This document shows, one piece after another, positions 1 through 10,180 of a stretch of DNA of 46,568 nucleotides. Location of the stretch: contig JAWQRO010000246.1 in the NCBI GenBank assembly GCA_033557835.1, positions 1 to 46,568 on the forward strand, in the 5' to 3' direction. Below the pieces are notes generated by a model. It did not search any database, had not been told where the DNA came from, and worked only from the letters and a program-made list of their open reading frames with translations. Origin of the DNA: Helochares maculicollis. Its lineage: Eukaryota; Arthropoda; Insecta; Coleoptera; Hydrophilidae. The number at the start of each line of letters is the position of its first letter. The stretch's first letter is position 1. Both the position numbers and the translations under genes were made by a program.

Positions 1-16
1 TATATATATATATATA
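1..16. repeat. (TA)n microsatellite at window edge
   Basis: The window opens with eight TA dinucleotides. The tract may extend to the left of the window. Confidence 0.8.
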
Positions 17-346
17 ACTCTTTTGTTACTGTTTCGCCGGTTTGGAGGTAATCAATAAACAAAATTCATTTGGCGTCCCAAAAAATTGATGCCAAGAAGA
101 TTTCGACCCGTTTGTTTGCTATGTGCAATCAGACGAAGGGTGCATACACTGGTTTAGCTTGATCTAATGGAGCAAAGATGTTGCTTTGTGAGCTTTTCAA
201 GCAGCCTAGTAGTTATAATCAAATATAATATGTACAATTAGCATTCTTTAGCAAGTTCATTTTTAGTCTATACAAATGATTCCAGCATGTAATTTTTGTT
301 GAATGCTGTACATGTGCATCTTTTAGCTCTTGTCTTTATTTCTTAG

Positions 347-553
347 GAGAAATCTCCACAACTGCAGGAGATACTCCGCAGGGAGATGTCTGAGTTTTGG
401 ATGATGCCAACAGCTACTTTATTATCAGTACTATTAGAACTCCTTTTTTACCTAGAAAGCCACATCCTTTCCCCGCTCCTAAACAGACCATGGCGATACC
501 TCTGTTTTCTCCTGCATTATTTAATTAAACGAAAAAAATTGCATCAATTTTGA
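347..553 (+). other. Candidate exon of unknown function
   Basis: A pyrimidine-rich acceptor ending in AG at 345-346 is followed by 68 open codons and a TGA at 551-553. A good donor-like site (GAG|GTATGT) lies at 552-560, overlapping the stop. Two other frames close quickly. The translation begins EKSPQLQEILRREM and turns hydrophobic with a basic C-terminus. It does not resemble the CDR2 family. It could be an alternative terminal exon, or chance openness between splice-like sites. Confidence 0.15.
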
Positions 554-600
554 GGTATGTAAATATGATGTTAATACAAAAACTCGGTGCTCTTTTGTGG

Positions 601-840
601 CTAACAGATGTTTGACATACACATTACAAGTGAATCAACTACTTTCCCTTGAGGTGATAGTTGCAACATATTTTGTATTCTAGATATTTTTGCTACCTCT
701 GATGTTTCTACTACATTGGCATGGGTATTATTTTCAATTTGTACATAAAAATCTTTTTTTGAAGTGGTAATTTTCTTCTCTTCAACAAATTTATTTAACC
801 AATGCTTTACATAAAACAACTGCTTTAAAATGTCTGCTTT
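601..840 (-). other. Orphan antisense ORF with an acceptor-like 5' edge
   Basis: On the minus strand, an AG (complement of 841-843) is followed by 79 open codons starting KADILKQLFYVKHW and ending SNIC before TAG at 601-603. It lies antisense in the presumed centrocortin intron. I do not recognise a family. It could be the terminal exon of a nested or upstream gene, or a decayed mobile-element fragment. Confidence 0.15.
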
Positions 841-956
841 CTAAATGATTGCTTTAAATGTGGGCAACAAAACCAATTCATTTTTAACCTTACAGTGGAT
901 CTCACATCTTGTAATATTTTTGCCATAAGTGTTTAATGCCTCTTTTTTTATTATAG

Positions 957-2147
957 GGCTCTCCTGCTTCAAACAACCCATACAGAGAGCTTGTGGAAAA
1001 ATACGAAGCCTTAATTGAAATTCAGAATCACAACCAAACTAACAACAGAAACAATCAGAAAAATAACTGCCTTTCCCTTCAAGAGGAGTTGCAAATGTCT
1101 GGTGAATTTAACGCTACCTGCACCAGTACCAAGGATACTGATGAAGAAAGTGGTCTCGGAAGCACACTCAAAGCAAACAAACAAAACAATAAAACGCGTA
1201 AAGTTGCTCATACCCCCACGGATTTCTCTGAAGCAGAAACTAGCTCTTCAGGGTTCTCAGACGAAACAAGCAATAAAGCAACCCAAACTGATGGCAGACC
1301 AGGCTCATTCTTGTGTACAATTGCTGATGGCGAAGATAAATTCAGTATTTACGATGATGCAAGTCCAATTGAAGGAAGATTCCGGGACCGGCCTGAATAC
1401 CGCAACTTGTTCAAAGAAATATTTTCTGTGCTTAAAAAAGCAGCTAAAAACAAAGATGAAAATGAGGCGCTACCCCTACTGGATGACCGATCACCAACTA
1501 AAGTCGCTCCAAAAGTCCCTCCTGTAACACCATGTACAGAAAACTTACCTGACTTCCCCGATAATCTTACAGATGATACTCAAAGTGTTTTATCGTCAAC
1601 TGTTTCAGAGCTCTCCACAAATCAAATCGATCCACCTACTGTAATTGAAAGCCTTCCCAAGACTTCCGAACCTCAACCCAATGCAGAAAGCACGCCTAAA
1701 CAAACCAAGCCGGAATATATTTTGAAACCACTAGTTCGTCAACCTTTAGAGTATATATCAGTAAGTGTAAATGTGAGAAAAAGGTCCTCCTCCCGACGTA
1801 AGAAACAATTAGCCGAGAGATCAGAGTCTCCAGCAACTATCATCGTTGGAAGCCCTAAGGTAACTTATTCTAATCGACCTTCATCTGGAAGAAGGCGGCG
1901 TGAACTAAGAAATAACGGACCAGACACGGAAAATTGGAATGGAAGCACAATACAATTTTGGTCGAATGCAAGGAATAACGTTGCTTCACCAACTCCAAGT
2001 CAGAAAGGTTACGATTCTACTTTTGAATTCAAACCTAGCACTGCGTCTCAAGATTTGCACAAGTTGAAGAATCTGGATATGTCATATGCGGAAGTATTAA
2101 AGTATCCCAGGAAGAAATGTGAAGCAAATAGGTCAAAAAGGAAATAA
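957..2147 (+). CDS. cen: Centrocortin / CDR2-family protein, last coding exon (partial)
   Basis: This is the C-terminal exon of a cerebellar-degeneration-related-protein-2 family member. The insect member, centrocortin, is linked to centrosomes and localised mRNA. The exon starts after the AG at 955-956. It reads GSPASNNPYRELVEKYEAL, matching the vertebrate CDR2 segment around 'YSALKVKYEELLKKC'. About 130 residues in, PEYRNLFKEIFSVLKKA matches the conserved CDR2 C-terminal block PEYKALFKEIFSCIKK. The rest is low-complexity and Ser/Pro/Lys-rich with RRKK and RRRR basic clusters, as expected for a disordered tail longer than in vertebrates. The stop is TAA at 2145-2147. The N-terminal coiled-coil exons must lie to the left of the window. 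GTG at 993 is an internal Val codon, not a start. The family call is strong; the symbol rests on insect orthology from memory. Confidence 0.85.
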   Translation, partial: GSPASNNPYRELVEKYEALIEIQNHNQTNNRNNQKNNCLSLQEELQMSGEFNATCTSTKDTDEESGLGSTLKANKQNNKTRKVAHTPTDFSEAETSSSGFSDETSNKATQTDGRPGSFLCTIADGEDKFSIYDDASPIEGRFRDRPEYRNLFKEIFSVLKKAAKNKDENEALPLLDDRSPTKVAPKVPPVTPCTENLPDFPDNLTDDTQSVLSSTVSELSTNQIDPPTVIESLPKTSEPQPNAESTPKQTKPEYILKPLVRQPLEYISVSVNVRKRSSSRRKKQLAERSESPATIIVGSPKVTYSNRPSSGRRRRELRNNGPDTENWNGSTIQFWSNARNNVASPTPSQKGYDSTFEFKPSTASQDLHKLKNLDMSYAEVLKYPRKKCEANRSKRK

Positions 2148-2599
2148 GGCTTAAACCACTCATTACTATCTGAGCGTAAACATTTTAAATAGTATTGTAT
2201 ATTTTTATCGAGCTAGAACAGGATTTTTTTGTACATATTTAAATTATCGTTTTTACGTTCTTAATTTATATATATTTAGTTATTGTGATTGCATTTTTTA
2301 TTTGTTTACATTTTTTAATTTGTGGTTATTTATATTGTAAGAAATTTGGCCATGACCATGATGAGATTTAAAATTTTGCCTGCGTTTTTAAATTTGTCAG
2401 ATAGGAGAGACGAATGTGCCAATGTAAAATTTAAATGTGAAACGAAAAATTCTTTAATTTATGCTAAGAATTAAATATTTGATTTATTTTAAATGTCAGG
2501 ATATACTAAAAGAAACAGTAGATAAATAGAACCAGATTAAATTCTAGCATTTTTACAATTATCAGGAAAAAGGAAATTATTGTGATTATACATGATATA

Positions 2600-2605
2600 A
2601 ATAAA
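2600..2605 (+). terminator. Poly(A) signal of the centrocortin gene
   Basis: An AATAAA lies about 450 bp after the stop codon. The AT-rich interval 2148-2599 shows no other gene and is read as 3'UTR. The convergent POLDIP3 gene has its own signal only about 180 bp further on. Confidence 0.5.
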
Positions 2606-2783
2606 ATTTTAACAAATTAGTCTATTCATTTTATTTTGTTTATCCAGGTAATTCTGATGATTATCATTACTCTTTCTAATAATAATAACAACCAGTTTAC
2701 ATTTTCCATTTTAATTAAGTAAAGCAAACAAGTACATTTTTATCCTACCTTAAAGTAAAGAGTTACTTCGAACTTATCCAACA

Positions 2784-2789
2784 TTTATT
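2784..2789 (-). terminator. Poly(A) signal of the POLDIP3 gene
   Basis: The complement of TTTATT gives AATAAA on the minus strand, about 115 bp after the POLDIP3 stop codon at 2902-2904. This is a suitable distance for a short 3'UTR. Confidence 0.45.
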
Positions 2790-2901
2790 AAGAAAAAAGA
2801 ACATTAAACAACAAATACTTAATTAGAAATGATCCTCTTCAATTATACAAAATAATTTGACATGTACAACTTAGGTTCTAGTTCAAAGACATTCAATAAC
2901 A

Positions 2902-5900
2902 CTAGTTATTTCTCTGGAATAAGACTTTGTGGATTGTTGGTAAATCTGGTACTAACTTATTTGCATTAGTCGAGGAAGATGACTTTCTTACACCTAAAAA
3001 CCTGTAAATAAAATGCGATCGAATTTTTAGTTGGACATGCCAAAATTAAAAAAAAAATAAATAAAGTTATGATAATGTTAGAACATTAATAATGAAAATA
3101 TATACAATTACAGCACATAAAATGGATTATTAGCAAAGAAAAGCAGTGTTCAAATATTGTTCTAGTTTATATACAATAAAAGTTGGGTGATATCAACTCG
3201 TGTACCGAAGTAGTGCCAAAGATATTTTAAGGTTAGAGTAACTTGTTTACTTGTAAGATTTTAAATATTATTTCCAATTTATAGAAAAATGGTCATACAA
3301 ATACGCAATGGTTGCTATCAAAAATATTTGTGACGCTCTTCTAAATGCGTTATATGTTGTAATTGCCAAAATTGTTATTTTAAATTCAAATCAGGTTAGT
3401 CATTTTGAAGTGTTGCAATCTGTACAAATTGTGAATGCAGACCCTTACTGTAAGAAATTAGATTGAATTTTTTTTTAACTGTTTTAGTACCAGAGGATTT
3501 GAAAAATCCTTCATATCGGCGAGTAATGCCTATCGACACGGTCATGCTGATTTTATTGTGGTGGACATATGCTGAGTAACACGCTCGCAATTCATATTGT
3601 TTCATCAGTAACATCGGAGACATTATACTCTGCACTAAAAAGTTCGCAAAATATGCTTGTTTGTTGATTTTTGTATGTGATGACATTTTATGATACATAT
3701 TTTGGTTTTCCCATTGAAGAGGTAATTCATACATTAGTTGTGTTTAATTAACATGAAGCCAAAATATGGGTAACAAATGTAATTTTTTATTTATTATTCG
3801 GGTATCCCATGTAGAACGAAGAATACGAAAACGAAGAGAACGATGACATGTTAGAGATCTAATTCAACTTTTGATTCTAGTTGAGAAGATAGTATTCCAT
3901 CAAATTTTATCAATTGTGCGACATATGAAAGTACTTCCATGGATAGTAGATCTAAACAGGAGCATTCACTTTGCTTTACTTAAGATACTGGGTCACAGAT
4001 ATCACTAACTAATGAATCTAAAAGTCCCTTCATTGTTTTAAATGTTTATTGATTCGTCCCTGTTAACTATAATGGTTTGCAAAGCAAATAAGTACACTGA
4101 ACAACTAATAAAATCATCTGTTAAACTCGCTATGAAAACCAGTTACTTTGTTCAAAATGAAGGTGTTTGAAGCAGTTTTTTTTTTAAATGGAGATAATGA
4201 AGCAGCCACCAATTTTTTCTTATTGGATCAGAAAATTCAAGTAACCTATCCTGGCTTTAAAAATGTTTTCGCAAACTAGATTTTTGCTTTTTCTTCAATG
4301 TTTTCACTTAATTGATAATAAATGTTTCCCACCAGACCATGACTAGCCAGTAACTTAATTGAAATTTACTTCAAGCATTACTCCAAAAATAGAGAATGAA
4401 TCCATGCAAGGTGAATATCAATAAATGATAAGATATAATGAGGGAATATTTGATCTAGTGAAACTACCAGGCAAAAATTTAAATAGTAAAATTATTGGTA
4501 TAAAATCATTTACTTTAATTTGTGTACAATGCAGAAAAGAACTTCGTCCATTATGTTTTCATAAATATGTATGATTTAAAAATAATATCATTAATAATCT
4601 TGTGTTATATCTATTACAAATAAAATGTCTTTTTAAATATTGTTAAAAATACACCTTGGAACTCAATGTGTTATTAAATAAAGACTGTAAATTATTAGAA
4701 AGAAAATGAGCAGTTGCGAGAGGAAACGCTGACAGTTACGAAGAGATGCATCACGGCACAGTTCACCGCAGTATGCAAACAACGCGATCATGCTGCCTGG
4801 CTCTAAAAAGGTTAATTGACAGTGAACAGGGATTCTCATCTAAAAAAATGTTATTTGGCAAAACATGATAACGCCAGACTGCGCTGCACAAAACCAACAC
4901 TGGACATAATTGTTACATTGGCAAAGGAAGTATTACCTCGCCCATTACATTCGACCGATTTTTAGAAATCGAATTTCCATATCTTTCAATCTCGCTACAT
5001 TTTCCAAATGGCAAAAAATTCAAAATTCAAGTCATGTCTAGATATTTTGCTCAAATAGCAATTGATTTTTATCGATCCCACTTTGCAACGTTGTACATTT
5101 GATGGGAAAACGTCCATAATGACTTAAATTGTACCATATTGTCTTTATGCCACACAGTCAAAAGTCATAGGAGTTCAGATGACTATGTTAATTTATTTTC
5201 ACAAATCTTTACATCCTATATTGTGGCTGCATTATGTTTATTATATGGTGTTTGGCTCTTTGAGGTATGTGATTACTTAAAATATCTCATTGAAGGCAAT
5301 TAACAATGTTGACAGTGTTTTCTGAATGACGTTGCACAAACTAGAATTGCCTCATCAGATAAAAGCCTTTAGCCGTGCTCAGGCAGGTCTTGGATGATTC
5401 CCATTCGTCTGATTACTTTCCCATATTCAAATTGTCAGAGCAAAAACACATTAAAACCTTTACCGTATACCCATTTTGGGGATATGAGTTACAAAATAAA
5501 TTGAAATTTCACAACATTGTTCGGTAAATATAGTGTTTACATACCTATTTTTAAGACCGCTCTGTGCATGTGCGCGAGTAGTGTCATTTCATCAAACGGA
5601 TAAGCAGAGTTGCCATATCCACTCATGACGCTTTATATATACATATAAACAATAATTTTAAACGATATTCACATAAACGTGTCTTGAAATAACCAGACCC
5701 TACCCTGATGACCTGATCTGCGTGCCCTAATTTTTAATGTAAGTGTACCTTTGCCCTATTATATATACCTATACACAGTAATTTGAAACTATATTCATAT
5801 AAACGTGTCTTGAAATGACCATACCCTACCCTGATGAACTGATCTGCGTGCCGTAATTTTTAGGGCAAAGGTGCACTTACGTAAAAAATTACGGCGCGCA

Positions 5901-8900
5901 GATCAGGTCATCAGGGTAGGGTATGGTCATTTCAAGACACGTTTATGTGAATATCGTTTCAAATTATTGTTTATATGTATATATAAAGCGTCATGAGCTG
6001 ATATGGCAACTCTGCTTATCAGTTTGATGAAATGACACTACTCGCGTACATGCACAGAGCGGTTTTAAAAATAGGTACGTAAACACTATATTTACCACAT
6101 TGTTCAATACTATACAGAACATTATAACCTTTAATGCTCTTTCATTTGATATTGATTCACCTAAGACTTGTTGCTATTTAAAGCAATATTAAATAGGTTC
6201 TAACTTTTGAATTATATGCCTACTGGGATTTAGTAAAGTGAGGTTACCACTATCAATCTCTATATCTCATTTTATTAAATATTCCTCCTATCACCATTTC
6301 TACTATTTTTGCTAATATTGCTACATAATTGGCTTAATAAATAATAATGAAACATAACCTATCCCTGCAAGCAATTAGATGAACCACTAATGAGCCCAAA
6401 ATTACTGATTATTGAATAAATTCAATGGTGACAGGTATGGTGTAATTCATTTGAAAGGAATCATTCAATTCGCTCTGCTGGTTCAATAGCTAAAAATATA
6501 GTTGAGCCAAAATAAACAAAGAAGAGATTCATTTGTTGCACGGCCTTTTTGTTTCAAAATCATAGACACAAAAAAATTGAAAGCTTTATAAATATATCTT
6601 GTAGCTGAATATTATCCACTTTTTTCTCACAATATAAATCTTATTAGTAAAAAAGTCAGCGCAAAATGGTTAAACTATGGCATCTAGTCATTCTAACATT
6701 TATAACAGCTTTCTTCAAAAATTATAGCGCTCTCCCCCTTTAATGGAATTGAAAACCAAATACTAAACAAAATTTTTTGAAGATGTTTTTTGCAATTAAA
6801 ATTACTCATGAAAATGCTTGGCAATAATATTTTAATCAAGAATAAAAGAAATAAGAAAAGAACTGATGCAATTTAAGCTATTGGAGCCGTGTATTGACAC
6901 AGCTTATACTGTTTTAGAGAAGAGCTGAAACTATAATTCTCAATTTATTTACTAAAAATTCAACTAATCTCAACAAATTCTTTCTAATACAACAGTTACA
7001 ATTTATTTATGGCATTAATGTTTTTGAGAACAAAATAGTCCCTCTATACCATAATAACAGTAGCAAGTGAATATTTAAACAAAAAATATTCGCGACTATA
7101 TCTGCAAGTTATGCATTTTGATCTATCTGCCAATTTTTAACTCATTATTACAAATTTTAATCATTTTTCTAATTTTAACTTCTGATTAAAATCAACTATT
7201 TTATAGTTGAGTCTCCACTCAACATTCCCGTATAAATATATGAACTGCCATTAATAATACCACAAACACCTACATGCGATGCAAAAATAATAGCAAAATT
7301 TTCAATTTTCATAATTTACATATGCTTCAATGCATATATTTAACACATTAATATGTTCCTAAGAAATATTCAATTCTTGTTCAGAACATACACAAATAAA
7401 TGGACAACATGACTTTATGTAAATTGCAACACCTGGTATTTTAAAAAAGTAAAATTATAGTAGTGGTCTGTAATATTCAACGCTTGTAAACAACTTTTGC
7501 AAAGGGCTCAATTTTAAAATGTGAATTAATAAATAAAATATAGTTCCAATTTAACAATGTAAATTCATAACTAAAAACTAAAAAGTTGCATTTCTGGTTT
7601 TCAAATTTAAGCAAAATGACTTGCTATTGCTAGTTTTTCAATGTTTAGCATTTTTGAAAAAATTTGTTATTCCAAGGCCCACTAAACTTGGGATATTCAA
7701 AATTATAAAAGTGTCACTTCTTGTCTCTGATCATAGTGAAAGTTTGCATCTGTCAGTTTTTTGTAATATTTAAAATGAGCACAAAATTTCAATCTGATGG
7801 CTTAATTTTAAATATTACTCAGCTTGAAAAAATTTCAAAGGTAAACAGGTATTTCCGGTGGTCCTACATGCCTCAAAAGTTAATATAGATTTACGATTTT
7901 GATGTAATAGCCGTATGCCAAATTTCATCGCTCCATTTCAAATGGTCTGACTGCTATTGTGTTTACACACAAACAGACAATATTGCAAAAATGGTCAAAA
8001 TTGATTCAGGGGCACTCAAAACGCGGACATTCGTCAAAATCTCTACGTCAAATTTTTTCATGATCCCAATATCTTCCTTTTACTATACTTCGTATAGTAA
8101 TATGAAAAGGTAAAAAAGTTAGATGAAAAAGTTTTTAATAAAGACTAAATTGATCAGTTTTTGATGAGTCGACAAAATAGAACAATTGCTAAAAGGTATT
8201 TTTATGTTACGTGTAAAGAGTGAATATGACACTCAGAAAAGAAGTCTTAAAATCAATAGCCCAATAAATTGAAGAGCCTAAATTTTGTACAAAAAAAGAT
8301 CTATAAAACAATTCAAAGTCAAATCATTTCTTATATCATTGCATATGCAAGATAGCATAGAATTTAGTCTGTAAAAAGTGAAGGAAAATTAATGAGCAAT
8401 AAGCATTATATTCATATAGATGAAAATTGTATTATTTGCGGCAACAGCAGCTTGCTTCAAGTGGCATCAATCTAAAAATGTCCTTTCCATGGAAATTATG
8501 GCTGTTTTTTATGCAAACATCAACACAATGAATCAATAAAATCCAACCATAATACACACTTATTTGAATTTGTTTTATAATACTGATGAATTGATAGAAG
8601 CAATATTCAAGAATATTGTTTTCTTTTCTTACAAATATACCATAGTAAAATATTATTTACCGAAAGAATTGCGACTTTTAAAAGAATAGGGTGTAAGAAC
8701 AAAAAACATTGTTACAACTAATAAGAAAAATCTAAAGAACAGTGATTTCAGGAACAGAAGTAAAATATTTAAAAATAGTGACTCACCCATCACTATTTGA
8801 CTTTGCAAGTACTGAAGACGATGTTATGGCTGGAGCTGTTGGATTGTTTAATGGTCTCTTATGAACCAATAAACATTTCATGGGCTGCCCATCCAACTGT

Positions 8901-10180
8901 CTGTTATGATATGTATCCACAGCTGTTTGAGCGTCTTTTAAATTTTTGTAAATCACTTCCGCGGTACCTGGTCTGACTAACCTCGCTACCAATAATTGGC
9001 CAATATCTTCAAATAACTCCTGCAAGAAGTATATCAAACATTATTGAATACCACTAAAAAAAATTACTTAGAACTATGAAAAATTTCCTTATTAAACTAT
9101 AAAAAACTCGCCAATAAAATTAGGTATAACTCACCTAAGCCTATTTTAAATACTTACTCGAATGTCATCTTGTGTTACAGTAGACTGTAAATTAGACACA
9201 ACAATTCTATGCCCTGCAGGTACCACAACTTTAGTTTTGGGTTGTGATAGTATTCCGTGTGATTGAGTTTGAGCGGGACTACTATCAAGCCGTGAATGAA
9301 CATTTGATATTCTACTAGTCTTAAGAGGTGATACCAAGGGCATTTCTTCATCGTCAACGGCATCTAGATCAATATATGACGATTGGGGTCTACCCGGCAT
9401 AGCTCGTCTAAAAACCACCATGAGGTACACGATTATAGTCAAATCAATATATAATTAAAAAACAAACAGCTACAAATGACACATTTTATTTGCCTACTAA
9501 TATTATAATATCATTACCCAGCAGAGTAGCTGTGCCAATCACCGTCCATTCTTGGAGGGTGCATCATCCTTCGACTCTCCATCATATTAGGTTGATGTTC
9601 ATGTCTGTACCAACGATAGCTGTCCCCTTCATAGGGAAAACTTGGCGGTAAATGTGAATGCATTGGCGTAGGAGAATATTCTACATCATTTAGAATAGTT
9701 TTTCTTATAACAGGAGGAGTGAAATTGCCTAAAGTGTCCTTGGGTGGCATAGGAACAGGACGTTTATTGATCATTTTCTTGCCAATGGGTGGGCCTTGCC
9801 TTGTACCAGGTATTAAACCTAGTTGCTGCCTCACTGCCATATTTAAGTCATGCGGGTTTTGTTTAGATTTATTTGTCACCAAGGATATTTTGCCATTCCT
9901 ATCGGTTTTTTGCAAAATGCTGGAACCGATTGCTCTAATGTTGCCGTTCAAAACGTTCTCACCTCTTCGCTGCTCCCGCATTTTAAGAATTTTACTTCGA
10001 GCATCTTGCTTCTTTGCCATGTTAGCCAAGATGTCTCTAGCATCTACAACATTCTTGCGCTTTTTCTGTATTATTTTCTGTCTAGCATCAATTACACTTC
10101 CTTTTTTAATGGGAAGACGTTTCTTCATGCTACTTTGAAGTCCTGGCTTGCCCAATTTAAGGCTTCCCCCTTTATTATTT
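2902..10180 (-). CDS. POLDIP3: POLDIP3/SKAR-like RNA-binding protein, 5' end missing
   Basis: The vertebrate homologue (polymerase delta-interacting protein 3, SKAR) joins the exon-junction/TREX machinery and couples mRNA export to S6K1-stimulated translation. Four exons are visible: 9518-10180, 9158-9407, 8787-9019 and 2902-2986, all with GT-AG borders and matching phase. The first holds repeated DAR(Q/D/S)-type motifs (VIDARQKI, VVDARDIL, KKQDARSKI) like the human DAR repeats. Exons two and three make one RRM: RIVVSNLQSTVTQDDIR, then ELFEDIGQLLVARLVRPGTA and LDGQPMKCLLVHKRP, close to human. The last exon ends DLPTIHKVLFQRNN, matching the human DPDTILKALFK tail. About 409 residues are covered, against 421 in human. 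The N-terminal exon is not secure. A tiny exon at 16166-16176 (M-V-N) fits in phase but lacks the SLDELI motif. The last intron (2987-8786) is packed with mobile-element debris. Confidence 0.88.
3396..3734 (-). other. Orphan 112-codon ORF inside the POLDIP3 last intron
   Basis: An open frame without flanking splice signals that I would trust. The product starts MYELPLQWENQNMYHKM and has mixed composition. No family is recognised. It lies on the same strand as POLDIP3, within its 5.8-kb intron. The rest of 2987-4690 shows no gene. It is probably a chance ORF or a piece of an old element. Confidence 0.12.
4690..5115 (+). mobile_element. Badly decayed mariner transposase remnant
   Basis: From 4864 one frame reads HDNARLRCTKPTLD, then EVLPRPLHSTDF, the signature of the second catalytic block of mariner (DD34D) transposases (HDNARPH...VLPHPPYSPDL). 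A stop follows at once. Further on FHIF and, in another frame, FAQ...FYRS recall the C-terminal half. Only the second catalytic Asp is recognisable. No terminal inverted repeats could be placed, so the ends are approximate. It is antisense in a POLDIP3 intron and is non-functional. Confidence 0.6.
5514..5522. repeat. Left 9-bp target-site duplication (ACATTGTTC)
   Basis: Identical to 6097-6105. The two copies exactly bracket the inverted-repeat element 5523-6096. Confidence 0.85.
5523..5758 (+). repeat. Left arm of the foldback element
   Basis: Pairs with the reverse complement of 5861-6096. The outer part carries the terminal GGTAAATA and a conserved stretch around GCTCTGTGCATG. The inner part ends TTGCCCTA. 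Confidence 0.85.
5759..5860 (+). repeat. Nested direct duplication in the foldback centre
   Basis: This segment repeats the inner left arm (about 5636-5735) in direct orientation with moderate divergence. Shared blocks include CATATAAACGTGTCTTGAAAT and the TACCCTGATGA...CTGATCTGCGTGCC region. The inner module therefore occurs three times in the element, twice forward and once reversed. Confidence 0.75.
5861..6096 (-). repeat. Right arm of the foldback element
   Basis: Reverse complement of the left arm. It starts TAGGGCAA and ends in ...TATTTACC just before the right target duplication. Confidence 0.85.
6097..6105. repeat. Right 9-bp target-site duplication (ACATTGTTC)
   Basis: Exact copy of 5514-5522, directly after the right arm of the foldback element. 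Confidence 0.85.
6106..8786. other. Remainder of the POLDIP3 last intron
   Basis: AT-rich sequence without a recognisable gene. The part around 7700-8110 has a different texture (phrases such as GCCAAATTTCATCG and CAAAATCTCTACGTCAAAT) that looks like the tail of a dispersed insect repeat. It ends in the perfect hairpin at 8080-8100. Candidate 3' splice sites here gave no peptide resembling the POLDIP3 C-terminus; the matching exon is at 2902-2986. Confidence 0.5.
8080..8100. repeat. Perfect 9-bp-stem hairpin, probable end of a dispersed repeat
   Basis: TTACTATAC, a 3-base loop TTC, then GTATAGTAA. The position just after a repeat-like stretch suggests the terminus of a mobile element. Family unknown. 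Confidence 0.45.

Larger units (their letters stand above)
17..956. other. Intron/flank upstream of the centrocortin last exon
   Basis: No exon of the CDR2/centrocortin family is recognised here, so this is read as the intron leading to the exon at 957. It ends in a good 3' splice site: a T-rich tract with AG at 955-956. Two open stretches inside it, at 347-553 (+) and 601-840 (-), are listed separately as weak candidates. Confidence 0.5.
5523..6096. mobile_element. Foldback/MULE-like non-autonomous DNA transposon
   Basis: A 574-bp element made almost wholly of inverted repeat. The left arm 5523-5758 and right arm 5861-6096 are both 236 bp and pair with only scattered mismatches. The ends start GGTAAATATAGTGTTTAC. 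The 102-bp middle is itself a diverged direct copy of the inner part of the left arm. It is flanked by a perfect 9-bp duplication. Long inverted repeats plus 9-bp duplications are known for Foldback and Mutator-like (MULE) elements, whereas hAT and P make 8 bp and mariner makes TA. There is no coding capacity, so movement would need a transposase from elsewhere. It sits in the POLDIP3 last intron. The element call is firm; the superfamily is an inference. Confidence 0.85.

Noticed and set aside
1011..1527. Open frames on both strands over the centrocortin exon
   Set aside because: They overlap the homologous CDS in other frames and show no independent family match.
3396..3734. Weak resemblance (FFKSSGT...) to the POLDIP3 C-terminus
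   Set aside because: The preceding DxDT-IL-KAL context is missing and there is no suitable acceptor; the exon at 2902-2986 matches in motif order, phase and stop position.
6900..8450. Several 3' splice-like sites on the minus strand tested as the POLDIP3 terminal exon
   Set aside because: The peptides they open into in the required phase do not resemble the conserved C-terminal tail.
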